This document shows, piece after piece, positions 59,740 to 64,000 of a stretch of 64,000 nt of DNA. Below the pieces are notes generated by a model. It saw only the letters and a program-made list of their open reading frames with translations. It made no database searches and was not told the DNA's origin. Origin of the DNA: Eunapius fragilis (Eukaryota > Porifera > Demospongiae > Spongillida > Spongillidae); contig OY811991.1 of the NCBI GenBank assembly GCA_963681505.1, positions 754,001 to 818,000 of the forward strand, in the 5' to 3' direction. The stretch's first letter is position 1; every line of letters begins with the position of its first letter. Made by a program: the position numbers and the translations under genes.

Positions 59740-62700
59740 TATGTGTGTGTGTGTGTTGTGTGTGTTTGCTGTGTGTGCATGTCAATTTTTATTTGTTATA
59801 AAACGTCATTGGGTACCTATACTACATACCTGTTCATTGGGTACCTATACTACATACCTGTTCATTGGGTACCTATACTACATACCTGTTCATTGGGTAC
59901 CTATACTACATACCTGTTCATTGGGTACCTATACTACATACCTGTTCATTGGGTACCTATACTACATACCTGTTCATTGGGTACCTAAAAATCTATTGTA
60001 ACAAACATAAATATAATCGCACCATTTATATCATTTACATGATGAAGTGCACAATGATTTGGATTTGGATTTTCTGGCAGTATAAGATACAAATTCTCTC
60101 CCCCCCAGGCCTATTGCTGGAAACATCAACTTCTGTCCGAGTGCACTCACTACTGCCAGTGATGATTACATTCTGTCTGTGGCCAAGCACGAGGCAATAC
60201 ATGCATTGGTGAGCTCTAATTAGAGTGTCACCATATCAATCATAAGGTCCAAGCAATACATGCATTGGTGAGCTTTAATTAGAGTGCCACCATATCAATC
60301 ATAAGGTCCAGGCGATACATCCATTGGTGAGCTTTACAGACAGTACTCGATTTGTATGTATTTATGTACAGCTTGTGGATTATCAATGTTACTCTGAACT
60401 TTGCTCGTCACTTTGATTTTACTTCTATTTATACAAATCATTACTAAAATGCATGATGCACTGTGTAATGGCCAACCTGCAAATGTTCAGCTGTGCACCT
60501 ACAACAGGGCTTCTCCAGTGGGCTGTTTCCCTTCTGGAGGGATCAAAATGGTGTACCACGAACATCCAGAGATGCAACATTTAATCTTCCTCCTCTTGTA
60601 AATGGGTGAGCTAAGCATCTTGTGTGTGTATGTGTGTGTGCATGTGCATGTGTGTGAGTGTTAGCTACTGGGGTATTTTCATACTGACCACTCCCCCTCC
60701 CAGTGTATACCAGACCGGCACTACCACTATTAAGCCACTAACTTACGCTAACTGGGCTGTGAGTACAGGGACAATCAGTCACCCAGTGAACCTCCTTGTC
60801 ACACCAACTGTGGTGGTACGTTGGTGACATGTGTGTGTGCCACCCCACTGTGGTTATTCTCCTCCTCCCCCTCACTTGGATAGACTGTGGCCAGGACTTA
60901 TTTCAACTGTCCTACTTTGGTGGGTGTGGAATTAGAGAACCAAGGAGGAACTGGTACTATGATCAGCCATTGGGAAAAGAGGCTATTGGGGGTAAGAGTG
61001 ATGGTCCCCAGACCACTAGCTGCTTTACTAATTCTCCACCAGAATGAACTCCTGACTGGAGTAGTGACATTTAACCCTTTGCTCTCTGCACTGACATTGG
61101 CGGCTTTGCAGGATTCAGGGTTAGCTATTATCATAGAGCATTCTCCACCTCTGTCCATCCATCCCTCCCTCCTCCCTCAAACAGGTGGTACCAGGTAAAC
61201 TACACTGTGGCACAGCCCCTGGTGTGGGGGAACAGTGCTGGCTGTCAGTTTGCAACAAGCAGTTGTGGAAGTTACATAACCAGCAGACTGGCATCGTGAG
61301 GAAGACTCTGTGCTAATTAGTGGATGATGTCATCCATACCTTTAACCAATCAGGGGCAGTTCTATTGATCCATTCTGTAATATCAACTCGGCAGCAGGAA
61401 TAAGCCAGTTGGGGTGTACCGTAGACAGAGGAGCTGTTTCCTATTGCAACCTGGTGAAATATTCCTCAGCACTGCCTGCTGACTATCAGGTGATGTCAGG
61501 TGATGTCACATGATGTATTATCCTGTTCATGTAACTCCATGTGTAGTACTTTAGCGCTCTGGGGTCTACAGCAGGAGGGAGCATTGAGATAGCTGACTTC
61601 TGTCCATTCCAAGATGTAAGTTGGTTCACTGCTACCCTCTAAACATCAGACCTCCGTCCTGGGTTTGTAGGCCTAGTGGTACTAACAATTATAACTGATT
61701 GGTAGGGGTACAATCATTACATTGTGAGCCTGATCATTATAGGATACCAGCTTGATCATTATAGGATACCAGCCTGATCATTATAGGATACCAGCTTGAT
61801 CATTATAGGATACCAGCCTGATCATTATAGGATACCAGCCTGATCATTATAGGATACCAGTCTGATCAATATAGGATACCAGCCTGATCATTATAGGATA
61901 CCATTCTGATCATTATAGGATACCAGTCTGATCATTTATAGGATACCAGCCTGATCATTATAGGATACCAATCTGATCATTATAGGATACCAGTCTGATC
62001 ATTATAGGATACCAGTCTGATCATTATAGGATACCAATCTGACCATTATAGGATACCAATCTGATCATTATAGGATACCAATCTGATCATTTATAGGATA
62101 CCAGTCTGATCATTATAGGATACCAGTCTGATCATTATAGGATACCAATCTGACCATTATAGGATACCAATCTGATCATTATAGGATACCAATCTGATCA
62201 TTTATAGGATACCAGTCTGATCATTATAGGATACCAGTCTGATCATTATAGGATACCAATCTGACCATTATAGGATACCAATCTGATCATTATAGGATAC
62301 CAATCTGATCATTTATAGGATACCAGTCTGATCATTATAGGATACCAGTCTGATCATTATAGGATACCAATCTGACCATTATAGGATACCAATCTGATCA
62401 TTATAGGATACCAATCTGATCATTTATAGGATACCAGTCTGATCATTATAGGATACCAGTCTGATCATTATAGGATACCAATCTGACCATTATAGGATAC
62501 CAGTCTGATCATTATAGGATACCAATCTGATCATTATAGGATACCAATCTGATCATTTATAGGATACCAGTCTGATCATTATAGGATACCAGTCTGATCA
62601 TTATAGGATACCAATCTGATCATTATAGGATACCAATCTGATCATTTATAGGATACCAGTCTGATCATTATAGGATACCAGTCTGATCATTATAGGATAC

Positions 62701-64000
62701 CAATCTGAGCTTGTTAAGTTCGCGTCACTATGGGGGGGAAGATGACCCTGCTCATTAGGTCTGGTATTTCCCAAGGGGACAACCCTGCTCATTAGGTCTG
62801 GTATTTCCCAAGGGGATAACCCTGCTCATTTGTATTCTCCAGATCTTTACATATTCCAATACTGGCAGAGGTACTTACTGTACCAATGCTACCAACAACA
62901 TTAGTCCACCTGGTATAAACTACCTTGGTGAGACCTATGGGCCTGGCTCTGCGTGTTTGAACCAGGGGACCAAGGGATGGTCTGTTACCACCTCTGGGAG
63001 AATTTATACACCTGGTCAGTCTGGGGCTGGATGTTATCAGGTATGACATTTATATAGGAGTGAGTTATGGAGAGAGGAGAGGGGGAGGATGATATAGAAT
63101 GTGTGGGTGGATATATATATATATATATACCAGTATAATATGTAAATGTGTGTGTATATATACAGGGTGTTTGCGAAAGAGCACAACGCTTCTATATGAA
63201 TATAATTCCTTAATAGGATTGTCAATCTAAAAATATTTATGAATGTACAATACCCATGTTTAGTCAAATACGAACCACATTATTACAATTCGATTATCTT
63301 TAACAGTTCAAAAGTATCTAATTGACACAATAATTTAAGGCAACCTTTAATTAATGACATTATTTATAAACTGCAGAATAACTTTGATGAACTTTTGAAA
63401 AAGTTGGCCGTTTTACTAGTTAATATTCAAAACAACAAATCAAACTTGAGAATGCTAAATGACCACTACAATTTTAATTAACTTTGAGTTTTAATAGCTC
63501 ACCATTACATAATTCATTACCGAATCAAAATAGTGTTTTTTAATACTGGTCTAATTATTGATGGTCCCATAACTGCTTTAAACTAAAGTTATGGTCTTAA
63601 ATGTTGATAACTCATGATTGAACTTAGTACTTGAAATCAGTGCTATTCCACTGCAATGCATATCTTGCGTTACTTATTAGTAGTTATTAAAATCAATATC
63701 TCTAATCATAATCTTGAATAACTGTTAATAGAGGGCTTTGAATATTTTGATTTATGGGGTTTTTGATACAATGACTTAACCGATTACAATAATAATAATT
63801 GATATCGAATTGGATTGTTAGTAATTGGCTAACTACTGCAACATATGTTAAAGTAATGAAGAGCAGTTAATTAATTTTAATCCTGAGTTATAGTGATTTA
63901 AAAGTGTCAAGGGACGTAGTGCATATTATAAAATTTTCCAGAATGGAGCATCAAAGTTGACACTTGCAATTAAAATATCCACATAATTAAAATTTCAGGT
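54133..64000 (+). CDS. Leishmanolysin-like metallopeptidase (family M8), partial at 3' end
   Basis: Fifteen exons join in phase to 543 aa: 54133-54228, 54284-54387, 54446-54476, 58962-59044, 59202-59313, 59475-59668, 60109-60208, 60508-60605, 60704-60815, 60884-60991, 61043-61119, 61185-61295, 61354-61489, 61547-61615, 62843-63040. A further acceptor (TTTCAG) ends at 63998, so exon 16 starts at the window edge. A signal peptide ([19 protein letters not shown]) is followed by [17 protein letters not shown], the pre-catalytic region ([16 protein letters not shown]), a Cys-rich insert, [11 protein letters not shown] and the zinc motif HEAIH (His234, Glu235, His238). The third ligand is His339 in SHWEKR after [11 protein letters not shown]. 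Many cysteines follow (GCYQ). M8 enzymes are secreted or GPI-anchored zinc proteases. The expected Met-turn residue is Leu350. Intron 3 (54477-58961) houses a transposon-like insertion. Which animal M8 subgroup it belongs to is undecided. Confidence 0.92.
54900..55260. other. Intron 3 of the M8 gene, left part, nothing recognised
   Basis: AT-rich, no ORF or repeat seen. Confidence 0.4.
55267..55387. repeat. (CA)n microsatellite
   Basis: About 120 bp CA array in M8 intron 3. Confidence 0.98.
55393..55490. repeat. Transposon-end-like hairpin
   Basis: GGTCTCGTACCCAGGCCCA at 55393-55411 resembles the terminus of the 50016-51797 element (TAGTCTCGTACCCAGACCCA). It is followed by imperfect inverted arms AGCGGGTGGATTACATCA and TGATGTAATTCATCCGCT around a short loop. 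The opposite end of such an element was not found. Confidence 0.5.
56678..58897. mobile_element. Candidate DNA element with CCCTATAAAAAA ends and TCTTGNCAAG subterminal repeats
   Basis: CCCTATAAAAAA at 56678-56689 is mirrored at 58886-58897. Both ends carry clusters of the palindrome-like word CTTGCCAAGTCTTRGCAAG (56698-56770 and 58630-58880), in opposite overall orientation. A TA target (inside CCCTATAA) is possible but the exact boundary is uncertain. Internal open pieces include 57800-58126, a segment with [19 protein letters not shown] at about 58168-58230, and [17 protein letters not shown] near 58500-58578 ending in a stop; these may be exons of an element-encoded protein I do not recognise. 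It sits in M8 intron 3, leaving flanking exons intact. Confidence 0.55.
57366..57386 (+). repeat. Poly-G tract
   Basis: G run within the intronic element. Confidence 0.9.
59331..59395 (+). repeat. (GT)n microsatellite
   Basis: In M8 intron 5; a further GT array at 59700-59770 lies in intron 6. Confidence 0.95.
59806..59990 (+). repeat. 27-bp tandem repeat, about 6.7 copies
   Basis: Unit ATTGGGTACCTATACTACAT plus ACCTGTTC, nearly identical copies, in M8 intron 6. As the unit is a multiple of three, all frames stay open ([17 protein letters not shown] repeats), which I take as non-coding. Confidence 0.95.
60194..60334 (+). repeat. 59-bp tandem repeat containing the end of M8 exon 7 and its donor
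   Basis: GCAATACATGCATTGGTGAG occurs at 60194 (exon 7 end plus donor) and again at 60253, with a diverged third start at 60312 (GCGATACATCCATTGGTGAG). The intervening TAATTAGAGTGYCACCATAT is also repeated. Confidence 0.93.
61735..62708 (+). repeat. 22-bp minisatellite, about 44 copies, with higher-order structure
   Basis: Unit ATAGGATACCAGTCTGATCA plus TT. A higher-order period of about 111 bp (five units, one of them with an extra T, TTTATAGG) repeats several times between about 62090 and 62700. M8 intron 14. There is no spacer diversity, so it is not a CRISPR-like array. Confidence 0.96.
63041..63998 (+). other. Intron 15 of the M8 gene, AT-rich
   Basis: Begins with the donor GTATGA and ends with TTTCAG at 63998. 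A (TA)n run lies at 63113-63128. From about 63162 (CAGGGTGTTTGCGAAAG) to 63990 the sequence is markedly AT-rich without ORFs. CAGGGTGT is a common start of DNA-transposon termini, but no matching opposite end is seen. Confidence 0.55.

Noticed and set aside
61735..62708. CRISPR-like array of regularly spaced repeats
   Set aside because: Units are contiguous with no variable spacers, in a spliced eukaryotic gene.
63160..63200. Start of a mariner-like element (CAGGGTGT)
   Set aside because: No opposite terminus, duplication or transposase seen; kept only as a remark.

Overview
This window is nuclear DNA of an invertebrate animal, read by eye and spliced by hand. The evidence is genes split into many small exons with GT-AG introns (often 50-400 bp), compact gene spacing, animal-specific gene content (fused-type kinase, MED23, EFCAB5-like, SMIM14), and introns crowded with micro- and minisatellites. 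A sponge or another early-branching animal fits best. The relics of an uncharacterised transposon-like protein family at 48-51.6 kb, which I associate with sponge and cnidarian genomes, point the same way, but the species cannot be settled here.

Layout. 71-3214 (+): 3' end of a SEC14-like lipid-transfer protein (GOLD domain), its last intron holding an 11-bp minisatellite and a small repeat element. 3968-4531 (+): SMIM14, five exons, 94 aa. 5092-14774 (+): CLUH, 38 exons, about 1442 aa. 15226-17069 (-): TRMT61A, 9 exons, 280 aa, sharing a 77-bp divergent promoter with 17147-25655 (+): STK36/fused-type kinase, 22 exons, about 831 aa. 25942-38656 (-): MED23, 42 exons, about 1354 aa. 39124-45349 (+): EFCAB5-like protein, 22 exons, about 1088 aa. 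45603-53230: a transposon-rich interval with a TTAA-flanked element, a decayed transposon-like ORF, a complete element with 97-bp terminal inverted repeats and a perfect 9-bp target duplication, and a non-LTR-type reverse-transcriptase relic. 54133 to the right edge (+): a secreted leishmanolysin-like (M8) metallopeptidase, 15 exons visible, running out of the window.

For six genes every exon junction closes in phase: the internal exons join in frame with no internal stop, and the protein lengths are close to the animal families for CLUH, TRMT61A, MED23 and SMIM14. The genes are ordinary housekeeping, transcription and ciliary/signalling functions and do not form one pathway. The unusual material is in the introns and the 45-53 kb interval. 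Many minisatellites begin exactly at a splice donor and carry copies of it. Homopolymer G runs tend to sit after donors and C runs before acceptors. The M8 peptidase has leucine where its clan has the Met-turn methionine. Most long open frames in repeats are translations of simple sequence and were left out.
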